The translations under genes and the position numbers were made by a program. From Moringa oleifera (taxonomy: Eukaryota > Streptophyta > Magnoliopsida > Brassicales > Moringaceae), in contig JAJFZO010000742.1 in assembly GCA_021397835.1 (NCBI GenBank), positions 1,435,001-1,499,000 of the forward strand: a stretch of DNA of 64,000 nt, given 5' to 3'. Positions 36,792 to 49,764 of this stretch are shown in pieces (within the stretch, counting starts at the first letter, position 1; each line of letters opens with the position of its first letter). The notes beneath the pieces are model-generated. The model was given only the letters and a program-made list of their open reading frames with translations, searched no databases and had not been told where the DNA came from.

Positions 36792-38200
36792 ATGATAGAT
36801 TGGCCTCTGAACTTAGAGGATGGAGAGAAGTATTTTCTTTGTGATCTTCTTCAAAAAAGTAATTCTTCATACTACAACCTTGATCATGGAATTAGACATT
36901 AAGCTTTTTCTTGTCTTTTTAGTTGTATCAAGCTTTAAATTTTTTTGACTTTCAGATCTTTGTCTTAATTCAAATCATTTAAGGTTACATATGTTCTTTT
37001 TTATTTTTTCTTAATCTATAAGTAAAAATATAAGTCTTGATTTATAATATTTTTGGATTGATTTTCTTAAATTTTATCAAAAATATAAATATAACTTCCT
37101 CTTGATTTCGATGTGAATATTTTCCTTATAATTTCTATCTCATTTCTTTATATTTGTGTTACTTGATCTCACCTATGCAAACTTATAAATATATTTTAGG
37201 GATGTTCTAATTGTCTAGTCCTTGTTGGCTTGAGAGCAGTTACAATAGTATTTCTATAACTCAAACTGAAGCTCAAACTCAAACTATGGTAAATATTTAT
37301 TTATTTTGTTATTTTTCATTTTTTTCAAAAGCATTTGCTTTCTACTTAGAAATTTTACTTAGCCAATAAGGTAATTTAAATGTGTTTTCGTTTTAATTTT
37401 ATTATTTAGGATCTTGATAAAAAAACTTAGAGGTATTGGATTCTTTTTTTCTTGTATAACCAAGTCCTCTCAAAGGGAAAGCCTCTGCATCTACTTCATA
37501 AAGTAAAACCAATTATCCTAATTCACAGAGTAAGACTAACTTAAAAAGAAGAAAAGTAAGTTGCTTAACTCAAATAAAGTTGAGTTCTAAACTTCTATTC
37601 TATTAATGATTTTTTTTAATCCTATTGTTCTTAACTTATACTTGCCTTCTTTACATAAATTGTCTATTTAGCATGACTTTGTTAGCTACTTTATTTCATT
37701 TTGACTAGAAAATTGAAACCGCTTATTCATTTATCATTTTTATTCAAATTGATTTTTGCTTTATTTTTTGCATTTATTACAAAGGGTATTAATTTTATGT
37801 CATAATATTTGGTCAAATATAACTATTTACAAGAACCTTTTTTTTTCATATTTGTGTTGTTGTGCAAACAAGGTAACTATTGTTTATTATAATAAAGAAG
37901 GTATTTTGTTGGTTGAAAAAACAAAAAATTTCTTTAATTTGAAATTTTCATTTTCTTTTGATGTAAAACATTAGTAATGATGAAATTTGATTCAACAAAA
38001 TCTTTTTGATCATACGTTTGTGAATTTATATATATTATACAATCCAATCTTTTTGTTTTTTATAATATTTTAAATGTCAAAAGAAAGAGTTTGTTTTTTG
38101 TTACATATTAAAAGAAAAATTATATGAAAATAAAAGACAACGTCAGTAAGAAAGAAGAATCTCAACAAATATTTGCAATGGACTTATTTAAAGGATGACA
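36792..38200 (+). pseudogene. Broken four-exon gene fragment (copy A1)
   Basis: Exon-like pieces at 36792-36990, 37200-37288, 37410-37555 and about 38147 onward correspond to the four exons of the open copy at 61184-63324. AG and GT borders are largely kept, but exon 1 has a stop after LDHGIRH, exon 2 has a TAA and a short insertion, and exon 3 has a TAG before the RGIGFF-like block. It is thus dead. The parent family is not recognised. Confidence 0.7.
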
Positions 38201-38812
38201 TAATAAAAATTTTCAAGAGACAAGAATTGTCTTATCTTTGATATAATAAACTCTCTATTTGGAGACAAATGAAATAAATTGGATATTATTTGTCAAAATT
38301 GAACTTCTAGGTTACATTTAATGTTCATTTTCTATTTTATTGCATGAAATGTTAATAACCATCTCAAAAAACAACAAATATGGTGAGAATGGCAAACCCT
38401 TTTGATGTGCATTAGTAATTCAATTAAGATCTTTAGTGATCTTAAGATAATTTTGTTTGTTTATAGTTTAATTTTTATATTCAATTTTAAATCATTCAGG
38501 CAATATGATTATCTAAAAGAAATAAGTAATTTAAGATTGGATTTCAAAAGTGAGACTATTGTTGTGGACTTAAATACCTAATATTCTTGTTTTTAAAGTG
38601 ATTTTATTACTAACTATATCATTAGTATGTTTAATAGGTATTGTTTGTGTTAATATTTTGAAAAATAAACCACTCATTGATTTTTATTTTTTTTTTTGAA
38701 AAATTTTAAAGGTCAAAGGATAAAATTGAGAGGGTGATACATAAAAAAATATTAAAAATCTAAGAATCAAAATAAATAAATGCTAATATAAAATTCATGA
38801 AAATATAAAATA

Positions 38813-38872
38813 AAGGCATGAAGAATGAATTATCTTATATTGAAGGCATGAAGAATGAATTATCTTATATTG
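38813..38872. repeat. 30-bp exact tandem duplication
   Basis: Two perfect units starting AAGGCATGAAGAATG at 38813 and 38843. Copy A2 has only one diverged unit near 63770, so the doubling is recent and specific to A1. Confidence 0.9.
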
Positions 38873-39115
38873 AAATGTGATATTCAATTCAACCAAAAAA
38901 ATACGATTGAGATAACCAAAAATAAAAATAAAATTCAATGAATTATAATTATTTTTGTATAGATCTTTTATTTAAAAAATACATAAGTCCTGCAGTAGAT
39001 TACTGACAATTACCATAATATATAATTTTTAACGCTCATTATTATTAAGATAAATAATAAAAATAAACATAAAAAACCAAAATATTCAAGAGATTAAAAG
39101 AAATTTTTTTTTTAA

Positions 39116-42100
39116 TTTTTGGTTTCCAAAATTGTTAATTAAAAGTGATGTTGTTTCAATAAGAAAAGTTTTGCATAAATACTATTAAAATATTATTAAA
39201 AACTAAATATTTATCTCACATTTAATTTACCAGTTTAAACTAAATTAATCACTATTAAAATTTTAAAAAATTAAAGATATTCAAATTGAAGACTTTTTAC
39301 TTCGAATTCTTACTTGAATTATATATATATATATATATATGTAAAGAAATATTTTAAGCTACAATTACAAAAAGATTTTTTAAATTTTATATTTTTCAAA
39401 ATTTTAAAACTTTACAATAAATAACTTTCGAGAAAAAAATTATTCAAATTTAGAGATTGATTCAAAATAGAAACTAGAATTCATTTAAGTCACTTTTGAA
39501 ACATTTTAACCATGAAAAGACTTTTAATTCTTTATGGTTGTTTGACTCGAGATCTAATTTAGACTAACTTCATAAATCAAGGTTTGACTTATCACTTTAT
39601 AAATATTAAAGTTTGTTTAATAGTATGAGGTAAACATTAAGATTTTATATAATTTTTATTTAAATTTTTTTATAAAATAATAATTTTTATTTTTTTGAAA
39701 AATTTAAATTTTGATAGACAAATTTAGCACCGTTTATTGTTTAGAGCAATAGTGTTTCATCATTAGTCATTCATGCATATATATTTATGATGCATCATCT
39801 AAATAGTGTAATTGTGTCACATCTTATTAATATGTGATTGTATAGTGAAATGCATGTGTAATAGTATATTATGATAATTTTGTTTTATTTTTTATTTTAT
39901 ATTATTATAAATTTAATTTTATCATACATTTATAAAATATAATTGTATTAAAATTTTTGAGAAAAACTTTAGTTATATATATAACATTGAAAATCTACAT
40001 CAACTACTTTTGTTAGATTTATTTATATTTTGAATATTATATATATGTACACTCCATAATATATTTTTTTATATTATTTTTTATTTTATTTTTGTAATAT
40101 ATATAGATATATATGTATGCATGTATGACTTTGACATTATAAAATTATGTCACAAAAAAATATCAAATCGACATAATAAAAAGTTAAGACATTTTTACCT
40201 TAATGTTCTTTCATTTCATCACGAGAGTTTTATAACATTGCTTTTTGAAATTTTTATTATATTTTACTTTTATTATATGTTTAAGATTATAAGACATAAA
40301 AAAACACTTCAGCATTTGAGTTACACTTTGCTGATATAAGTTTTGTTCATACAAATATTTTAGTAACAAATAATGATTATAAATTAATTTAATTATACCT
40401 ATCAAAATAAAAGTTATTAATAAATTAATTAAGTAAACCTAATTATGGCCTATTTATTAGTCCTGATAGGTTAGTCCAAATATAATTCATTTATTAATCT
40501 TAACGAGCTGGCCTAAATATAATTTGAGTATAGTTTTTTTTTTAATTCTAATAAATCATTCCAAATATGATCCATTGTGGCATAGTAATTAATTCTAATG
40601 CTTGATACAATCCAACTCATTTTTAAATGAATGGCCTTAGCTCGATCTTATTAATAAAAGGTCTGGTTAAAAACCAATGGATTGTGTTGTAAATGAGCCA
40701 ACCTGTGAACCTTGAGCTTAATGATGAGGCCAACTCACCATACATAATGATAAGACACATGATCAATGTAGTTGAAAACAAGCAAATAACTTTTTTTTTA
40801 TGGCTTGATACTTCGTAGAATATTCAAGCATTTTGATGTGCGTTTATCTTGTAGACTAGAAACCATGCCTCTTACACCTAAGGATGCGTAAAATAGGAAA
40901 ACAATGAATCGTATGAGCCTACTAAAAGAAAATAATAAATGAGTCAATGCATTTAGAAAAACAACATCTAAGGTAGATTTAGAAAACATCTACATCTACA
41001 TCTAAGGTCCATGTAGATGTTAAACATGACAACATAAGTAAGGTGATTTAGAAAAACAAGCTTATCATACTCAAGCCGCAGACACTTCTCAACCAAAGAC
41101 TATGAATACCTAATTTAAGATCTTACATGCATTCATTACGGAAAGGATAGACAATTTAAAACTTGGTCCCAAACATAGAATGGATGCTTTTGAGTACAAC
41201 GTATGCTAGAAAATTCATCACTTTAGAACATGAATGGATGAGATAAGTAGACAACTTCGTTCATGGTGAAAACTCAAGTTATCCATCATGACAATGGTGG
41301 TTTATCTATGTTTACTCTATGTGTTTTTATGCCTTTATCACTTCATAAAAAGAAAGTGTCCTTAGAATAGGAATTGTCTTTATAAATGCTTGAAGCTGGA
41401 TAATTATGTGCCACTTTTGTTTTTGCTTAAGGGTACACTTACCATATGAAATTGATAAACGTAGTGTAAGTTATTGGTTATGGTTAGATTGAGATGAGTA
41501 ATAATCTTTTTTTTTTTATAAAAAAATATCTTTAAGTATAAGAGAGTTAGTGACCAATACGAAAAAGAATATGAATATATTGCGGTTTGTTTGGTTTGGA
41601 ATTGATACATTGAAGTGTTTTGGTACATTGATGTGTGCTTGGTCAGATATATGTGGATTTATGAGTATTAATGGATGAACTATTAAAAGTATTGCACTTT
41701 GTATGTATTTCTTCATACTTGCACTTCAGATAGACAAAAAAGATAAGCATGAGTTGCAAAAATAAAAAGGAAGATTTTATCCAACCAAAAATGGTTCTTT
41801 CAAACTTATATATTTTGCTAAATGAGAAGCATAGACTTAACGAGGAGCTTATGATTTCTTTAATCTATGCTTTTTAACATTTGAACATTAAATTTTGACA
41901 ATTTTTCAAGCATACTAGTGGTAAATTCGAACATAAATTTTGATGGCCATTCCAAATGATGCTATATTGATATGTACCTAGATATAATAATCCACGTATA
42001 AGAGAAATTATGGGATAGTTAGTGTACGCCTTCAAATGGTTTCTAAACCTAATTTCTTAGCATTTAAATCTTCAATTCAATTTTACATGCTTTGAAACTT

Positions 42101-42581
42101 ATTCATCTATGTGCTATCGATCCTTATTTTTGCACTGGAACAAATATTAAACATGTTTGCCTACTTAAATACTTTTTAGGATAATGGTAAAAAGGGGAAA
42201 AGTAATAGAGTAAGACAAAATGTATATTAGAACAAAATTTCTTGCCTAACTCAAATTGAAGTTCATTTTACATTAGATAAATATTTTGAATGTCACTTGA
42301 ATCCTACTTTGCTTTAATTTTTATATGTGTTTTTCATCATTAAAAAAGGGGAGATTATTAATCCCATGGTGCCATTAAGTGGTAAATGACTTGAATTTGA
42401 TGTTAGCAAACTAATTACAAATAATACAATATGATTTCTAAGTGTGTGACATCTAAGTGTTTAAGAAGACCAACCATGAGCAAGAAACCAAGGATTACAA
42501 GCAATTAAACTTAAGTTAAGAAAGAATAAGCTAGATCCTAGGTAGGAATAGACTTTTTTATTGATTTATATTGCTTGTTGT
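39116..42581. other. AT-rich spacer without recognisable genes
   Basis: Contains a (TA)n run near 39319-39340 and, at about 40450-40590, three diverged units of roughly 40-55 bp sharing CCAAATATRATYCATT-like words. Short ORFs here match nothing I know. No LTR or terminal inverted repeat was identified. Confidence 0.45.
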
Positions 42582-43356
42582 TGACATCTTTTTTTTCTCC
42601 TAAAAAGATTGACTTTCTCAAAATTCATTCTCTAGTTCAGAAGTCTAAGATCATGATTTTTATAATTTTTAATCAAATTTTTTAGTATTTACTGTCTAAA
42701 GATATGGAGTTTTCTTTGTCAGGATACATATTATAGATGACTCATTGGGGATTATACTTCGGGTGATTCATCAGACTTAATATTATAGGACAGTAGGGTC
42801 CATACTTCACGATTCATTATGGTTCATGCCTCGCATCACTCATCAACATCTGGCAAAAACGATGATACATTGACACTTAACATATTTAAGCTTACTGCAG
42901 ATAACCTATTGGGATTTGACAAGACTGATGATACATTAGGTTTTCTTTCACCAGATCCAAAGATAGACCCAACATCAAGGATTTATTCTCTAAAGTTTAG
43001 TTTTATTCTTTAGGTTATCCACATTGGGATCTTTAGTCTAGTTTACTCATTGGAAACCTTCATATGGTTTCTCATCGAGATCAAAGCCTTTAATAGCTCA
43101 GTGGGATCCTCCCATTATCCAGGCTGATCTCACATTAGGTGTTCATTCAACGAGTTTTTCTTAGAATTAATTCAAAGTTCACTTATTATCGAGGTTGTGA
43201 TTTATAATAATCCTCAAATTGATATGTTAGCAATGGTCACTTTAATCATTCTAAGTACAAGTTGAGGATGGATCAAGCAAGCCTTCATTAATTGAAAAAG
43301 TTTATACATTCAAGAAGAAAAACATAGTAAAAAAGATCATAGCTTAAGCTTGTTAT

Positions 43357-45602
43357 TTAATCAAATTCAGCCACATTAGGCATTGAAGCAGCTTTAGGAG
43401 CAAGGCCTTCCAGCACTGATACCGATGTGCCTTCTTTAATTGGCCCCTCAATCACTTCTTTCAAATTTGCTAAAGAGATGTCCAAATCTTCAAAATGGAC
43501 TGATATAGCCTCTGCGAGATTAACCACTTGCATCTAACAGAGGTCTAGGTCAGGATGCCTACCTTAGATCTCCTCAATAATGCATTTTCGGATAAGCTAG
43601 TACAAGTGAAAAGTCTGTTCCTCAATCTCAGCATGATAAGCCTCTATCATCCGAAACTCATCCATGGCTTGAGATCGAGCTTCTTTTCGAGTTGCTCTTA
43701 GCTCATCCATATGCTACAAGATAAGTTCATTCTTAGCATGACTTATCTTAGCCTTTATATTGGCTTGGACCTAGGCCTGCTTAACCTTCATGTTGTTCCA
43801 TTGACCTCAATCTTGAACAGTAGATTCTTTAACCCGTCAGCCTCAGTTACGTATATGTGAACTTTATTAACGACGTCGATAGTAGACTCATTCGTAAGAT
43901 CAATCTTTTTCATGAAATGATGGAGGTAGATGTTGGTATGGTTGTACTTATTAATAAGTACAACCATCCTTCAAGCAAAATGCAAAGAAAAAAAGAAAAT
44001 ATAAATTAGGAATCTATAGTTACTTCTTTCAGGAAAAAATCAAATTAAAAGGATTAATGCTTACCTCGAAACACATCATAGTGTTGCCCAAATATGTGTT
44101 ATTGTTTTCCCCTCCATCTTTTTCATGTCTTAAGGGAGGCTTGACTTTTAGAGCTATTTCTAAACCAAACTATAATGGTTCAAAAATCCTTCAGCGGGCA
44201 TGTCCTAGTGTGACATAAACTTCTCCTCCAAATGAAAAGGTTGTGGCACACCTAAAGGCATTGGGAGTGCATCCATGACACCCTTATCTTTCAAATGACA
44301 CCCTTTCTTACCTACTTTTTCTTTGATGGCTAAAGGAGCAACAACCACCATATTTCCTTTCTTTATAATAGGGGCACTATTATTTAGGCTAGCTTTGACC
44401 TTTTTCCTTTTTAGGGCAGCCCGTGAGGATTGGCCCTGTTGTTGAGGTCTAGTAGTAGCACTAGAAGTATGGCTTTCTCTAGGTATATGTCTCCTCAAGG
44501 CCATATCCATAGACGCTCATAATTAATCTTTAGTAACTTGAGGCAAGTTATGTTGAAGGGTCATTTCTTTAAGATTTGCATGCAAAAATCTAAGAATTAA
44601 CAACAAGTAAAAGATAAAATGTCAAATCTAAAACATAAGCAGTGATAAAACCTGGCATGGCATCAATTTAGGAGACCATCTGAGAGATGGAAGACAAAAT
44701 GGTTAAAGCTCAAGTTTTCATCAAGGTTCACATTTTTTTTGGGCCAGCAGTTAGTTCAAGGTTTTATGTTTGCCCCTCATTAGGATGAGTACTTACTTTA
44801 GGTGGAACACTTGGTTCAAGGTTTATTGGTTCAATATCGAGATTTTGATTTTAGGGATGGGAGGAAAGCTCTTCTTTGGGACCTAATTTCAATGTGTCTT
44901 TGATAGACCTAAAGGTTTTATTGAACCTAAAGACCTTATATCAAGATCAAGTAGCTTTAACTACAAATATCCTATAGTTAACTAAGTGATCCCTAAAGCT
45001 ATTTACATATCTTTGATCATAGAAAGACTAGAAGACCAATGTTTGGTAGGGGTTAAATTTTTTTATCTAGACTTTTTTAGAGAGTTTGCTATTGGTGTTT
45101 AGGTGGGGATACATTTTAGGCCACAAGATTCAAAAGTATTTCTCAGTCCAGCCTTCATTATTAAAAGGTAAGCCTTTGAAAAAGAGTTTCAGGCTGATGT
45201 TGAAAAAATAATGACAAGTAAATTCGGAATTGCTATCATCTTTATTAGCCTTAACTTAAAAAACTTGGAAAATAAGACAATAAAAAGATTTGTATAGTTT
45301 GTAGACAAAATTTTGGATACAAAGGCAAGTATACAACACTAAGAGTTGGGTGCGAGTTGGAAAGATGAAAGCTCGAACTGATGACAAACATTTTGGAAGA
45401 AAAGATGGATAAGTTATTCTTAATCTCCCTTGAGGCGATCCTTGAATGCCATGATCTAGCCTTCACGATGAGTCAGCACTCGGTCAGAAAGAAAAAAAAA
45501 AAAAAGAAGTTCGAGATCTACATATCTAAGAATGGGGAATTTACTCTTAACCAATTTTAAATCCTTGGAGGTGTAAGTGAAAGGATCTAGGTTTTGGTTC
45601 AT
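43357..45602 (-). pseudogene. Antisense ORF in the third LTR copy (copy 3)
   Basis: Minus-strand frame from an ATG at 45602 (MNQNLDPFTYTSKDLKLV) to a stop at 43357 (ending NVAEFD). It keeps the start region, the FPILRYVDLEL block, a basic region at 44510-44205 with RAALKRKKVKASLNNS and GKKGCHLKDK, and the helical C-terminus ending in a long acidic stretch. Homologous start and stop positions in all three LTR copies argue that this was a real gene when the family was active. It is interrupted by stops, and its function is unknown. Confidence 0.6.
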
Positions 45603-47473
45603 TTTTCTATAACTAAAAATTAAAAAAAAAAATGACAGACTCACTTAACGTAAAAAGCTATGAAAATGAAAACAGGGAGCTTTGGGTTTGCTAAGAGAAA
45701 ATTTAGAGGCTTCTTTTTGCAAAAAGTGGAGTAAGAAAGGAAAAGATTTTTCTAAAGCCTTTTTGAATGAAATAATCATTTGTTGGGAAAACCAAGGAGT
45801 AACACATAATATTTGTGATTTTTTTGTATCTTTAGGTCATAGGGTAAATCATAAGCTAACACTTATATAATAAATGTGTTAGAAGGAATTTTCGAAATGA
45901 CTTAGTGAAATGCTGATTAGGCACTAGAGACATGGTTTTTTCAACTTGCATCCACCTTAATCACTCATTGGGTTGACTCGTATATTTTCTAACATGGGCT
46001 GAAACCTTGCTGGTCCCTCAACAAGATCCTGACCTAGGTATCTCTCCAATCCCTCATCAATTCATCCATGACGTTAGAATCTCGACCTCAAAGGATCTTG
46101 ATATACACCAAGTCTTGAATAATAAAATGTATGATGCACATTTCTGAAAGAATTTTATAGATTTTTAAAGATTACTTAAAAGATTCTAAATTCAAGAAAA
46201 AGGCATATGATATAATAATCATGTGTTTATGCATCTTAGATCAATGGGATATGTTCGCCATTTCTACTGAGGCCACATTTTTAAACACCCCTTCGATCGA
46301 AGGAGAAGGGACCTGGTTTTTGGAATTTAAACCTGACTTCTAGTTTATCAACCTAACGTAGAGAGAGAAAGATGATTTTTTAGAGAAGAGTTTTTTTTTT
46401 TTTAGGGAGAATAGCTTTCTTTCTTCAAAAGCAAAAATACTTTCAATTTTAGCAAGATTGATATCACAGTTTGAAAGTGTGAGAGTTTTACTTTCTAGGG
46501 AATGCTGCAAAAGGGTTGATATGATGTGCTAGCAGGTAAACCTTGTCATTTGCAGTCTATTTATTGTAACTATTTCCATCATATCATGAAATCTTAGCGT
46601 TATTCTCATGCTTTCTTGGTACTTTCTTTATGTTTTCTATATATTCTCTTGCTTTGTTGATGCTTTTTTGCTGTAATGAATTTCTTTTATATTATTTTTG
46701 CATCGCATTCCCATTCTTTCTGCATAAATAAATTTCAAAATGATTTGTGCGTAATAATCTTTCCTCACACGAAGTTCTAAATAAAACCATTTTATCTTGA
46801 GGGGATATAAGTTAGTTTAAGTGCCTCTCCTTGATCTTCACCTAAAATACATGATTCTGAAAGCACTTTGAGGATTTCAAGAAATAAGATTCTTTCTTTA
46901 CATTTCTTTCAAGACTCAAAGGCTTGATAAAAAGCTAACTTTTGGGGTCTTAAACAAATTGCTTTTGAAAACCATGTTTCTATCATTATGCATTCTTTAA
47001 AAAGTTTTCTCTCTATAATTATGTGTCGATTTATATGGAATCAAGTTTGAATCTTTTTCACCACCCGATAATACTTTTCATTTTAATTGATATTAATTTT
47101 AAGCTTTGTAGGGGTGCTAATCTTTTCTCATACGTAGCTGACTTGTGAACCTATTTTTCTCAGTAAAATTTGATCAATGCTAAAACTTATCTTTTACCTC
47201 TCTTTGGTTTCTTTTGCGAAAAAATGGATTTAGAGGAAAAGAAAAAAGAAATTTTTGGCGATCAATCGCATCATAAAAAAGATTGGTGATAACTATTATT
47301 TTTTATTATAAGGTCAGCCAAAATAAATTTTTAAATTCATCATTTTCTTAACCAAACTAATCAAAAGAAAAGAGATAAATTCTCTCATTTTGCATTTTAG
47401 GGAAATTCTCTCATTTCTCACTTTAGGGAATAAAGTGCCTTGGGTTAGCTTGTTATGCCTCATCGTGATAGTT

Positions 47474-47492
47474 TGATGACTTCGTTAGGGAT
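47474..47492 (+). other. Decayed primer-binding site of the third LTR copy
   Basis: TGATGACTTCGTTAGGGAT agrees with TGGCGACTCCACTGGGGAC at 12 of 19 positions and sits at the same place relative to the LTR end as the site at 5617-5635. Confidence 0.6.
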
Positions 47493-47700
47493 TGAAATCA
47501 AAATATCTGATTTCATAGAGTCCAATCAAAGTTAAAACCAAAAATTGTTTTTCAATTGAGCGAAATTCTAAAATTCTAAACTTGATTCCCTCGTGTGCTT
47601 TATATATATATATTTGTTTCTTTTATCTTAGGATATTAAACTCTTACACAATTTATAATCATGCATTGCATCAACTCTATATGTAAAATTCAACTTTGCC

Positions 47701-48859
47701 TTTTTGTTCTTTGGTGTTAATAATATAGCAGGTAGCATGTAGTTTTTGTTTTGCTATACTTGTTTTAAAGCTAAAACTTGATGAAATATTTTTTGTTTGG
47801 AGTAGGATCTTGTCTCATGTTCATTATCTTAAGATGATGTTTGCATGTGTTATTGACATGTATTATTTGACATTCTTCCACTAAGTTGTATTAGTATAAT
47901 TGGTCCTAAATGAGGAGTGTACAAATGTAGTATCGTCTTCATTTGCTTACTGACTATAATTGGTGTTTAGTTGTGAAATATTGACTTATATCTACTTAAA
48001 TGCATCTTCGCATGTTAAAAATGTAAAAGTTCTTATAGTTGAACACAAAGATTTAAACTAATTTTTCTAAAAATATACTTAATCATTCTTTTATTTTATT
48101 TGGTTGCACTTTCTGAGTTTCTTTTACCTTCATTCATATTTCATTATTTTATTTATGTGTTGTGGTTGCAAGATCCCTATCATAGAAGGAAAAGAGTTGG
48201 ACTTGCTAAGCTTTTTTTAAAGTTTACCTCTTGCAATAGTATTAAAAAGGCAATACTAAACTATTTACGACTAATATGACATTTTTTTCTGAATTAATTT
48301 CGCTAGTTTTAATATCAATGGATGGTGTTTCAATGTTATTATGGATATAATTTTCATTTGAATTCATAGTTGAATAAGTCTATATACTCTAACATAATAT
48401 GGCTATAAAAAAATAAAATATTTTATATTTATGTCTACTTATCATGATTCATTTTGGTAAATATTTTGAATTAAGTTTGAAGACATTGACTTGTGGGGAG
48501 GAGACTTAGCTAAATACGATGAGAGGAAGAGTGTCTAGTGATAATATCCAACTTTCGTACAAATTTTGATATGGTAAAATAAAGTACACTCAGCTACTTG
48601 TATGCTTAATTATTTGGTAAATACAATGAAAGATAGATTAGATTATCATAAGATTCATGTATATTATGTATGTAAAGAGAGATATTTTCTAGCACTTTGA
48701 TAAATAGAATTCTTTTCGCAATTGTAATTAAATCATGTAAATTGATTATGGTTGCAATTATAAATATGATTTTTATTCTTTTAATATATATATATATATA
48801 TGCATACATATTGTTCATCCCCTAATTTAACTAGGTATTTTACCCCCTAGACCACACAA
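47701..48859. other. Spacer, nothing recognised
   Basis: AT-rich, with a short TA run near 48784-48802. No coding pattern or element end that I can support. Confidence 0.45.
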
Positions 48860-49425
48860 GCACTTAATATCTAGCTTTAACCTTCACTTTCTCTAGCATG
48901 TCTTATATTTTTTGGATATATAATCCCATCATAACTACTCATTTTATCCTTTTTTACATGAATCCTCTCTATAAGATAATTTCTAATCTCCTTAAGCAAT
49001 GTTATGATAGGTTTATTCCTAGCCCTAACTATTAATGCATTAAATATTTCAAACAAGTTATTCAAGAGCATATCACATTAGGGCTTGGATTTAATTGATT
49101 TAATAATTATTGTTATGGCTATGGAAACTACATTAGTAATGAAGGAGAATATGGTTTTAATTACACCTTATACTAAATGCATACTTACTCCAATGCTTAG
49201 GAGGTAGTCTTTGTAACCACTCAATGCATCAACATTTAAACATTTAACTGATCCATAATGAATTTGAACTCAACCTTTATCATTGCCTTGGCAGCGGCAT
49301 ACATCCTTAATATCTTACCTTTGAACTACTTCTGATAGTTGGCATACAAATGCCTTACACAAAACCTAATATTTGCTTCTAGAACAACCTTTTCAAAGGG
49401 TGGGACCAAATCGTACAAATAGTAA
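48860..49425 (-). pseudogene. MuDR-type (MULE) transposase remnant, C-terminal part
   Basis: On the minus strand from about 49420: RFCVRHLYANYQK, FKGKILRMYAAAKA, EFKFIMDQL, then after frame changes MLLNNLFEIFNALIVRARNK and PIITLLKEIRNYLIERI (49071-48960). This is the order seen in plant MuDR transposases (RYCVRHLYxNF, FKGxxLKxxxWxAA, CDxLLNNxCExFN, ARxKPIxxMLExIRRYxMxR). At least one frameshift and several stops make it inactive. No MULE terminal inverted repeats were found nearby. Confidence 0.82.
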
Positions 49426-49519
49426 TAGCATATGATGCCTTAATTTTATAAGAGATGGATGAAAGGATCCAATTTGGACTAAATCATTAGTTTAAAGTAA
49501 AATTAATTAACAGCAAATT

Positions 49520-49764
49520 TTCAAGACTTGTTCAAAAAATAGGTAATCGTAATTTTATGATAATTTGATGACGTTTATTAAAAATCATTATCAAATTTTT
49601 TATGAAAGTTCTTGAAAACCTTCATACATTTTTATGATAATTTTTAAAAACCACCATAAATTTTTTAGGAAAATCATTATTGCCCATCATAAACATTTTA
49701 TGATGCCTCATTAGTGTCACTTTCATGACTATCATAAAAGTTTTCTTTTTTGTATATAGTAGTG
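49520..49764 (-). mobile_element. Terminal fragment of a CACTA (En/Spm) transposon
   Basis: Read from 49764 on the minus strand the sequence starts CACTACTATATAC and continues with subterminal repeats built on ATYATAAAAnTTTATGATG and TGGTTTTTAAAAATTATCATAA, small imperfect palindromes. The CACTA terminus plus TATGATGG-type subterminal repeats is typical of plant CACTA elements. The other terminus was not found, so the full extent is unknown. Confidence 0.6.

Larger units (their letters stand above)
35780..39115 (+). repeat. Duplicated segment, copy A1 (about 3.3 kb)
   Basis: Homologous to 51198-51797 plus 60820-64000, which is the same segment split by a Gypsy insertion. Shared blocks include ATGTCTTGGATA (near 35970), AGGATGGAGAGAAGTAT (near 36820), the exon-like blocks of the gene fragment, and AAAAAATACATAA near 38976. 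The end of copy A2 lies beyond the window, so the full length is unknown. Confidence 0.82.
42582..47700 (+). mobile_element. Truncated third copy of the giant-element family: LTR, primer site and leader start
   Basis: Diverged homologue of 746-5830. It starts near a TTGACATC block at 42582 (uncertain), carries the antisense frame, and reaches an LTR end near 47470. A decayed primer site follows at 47474-47492, then about 200 bp of family leader up to ATAATCATGCATTGCAT and a little beyond. Homology then stops and there is no gag or pol. It is more diverged from either LTR of the giant element than expected for the same insertion, so it is a separate, older copy or a sister family. Confidence 0.78.

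Noticed and set aside
42582..47470. Calling the third LTR copy a solo LTR
   Set aside because: Homology continues past the LTR end into the primer site and leader, so it is a truncated element rather than the product of LTR recombination.
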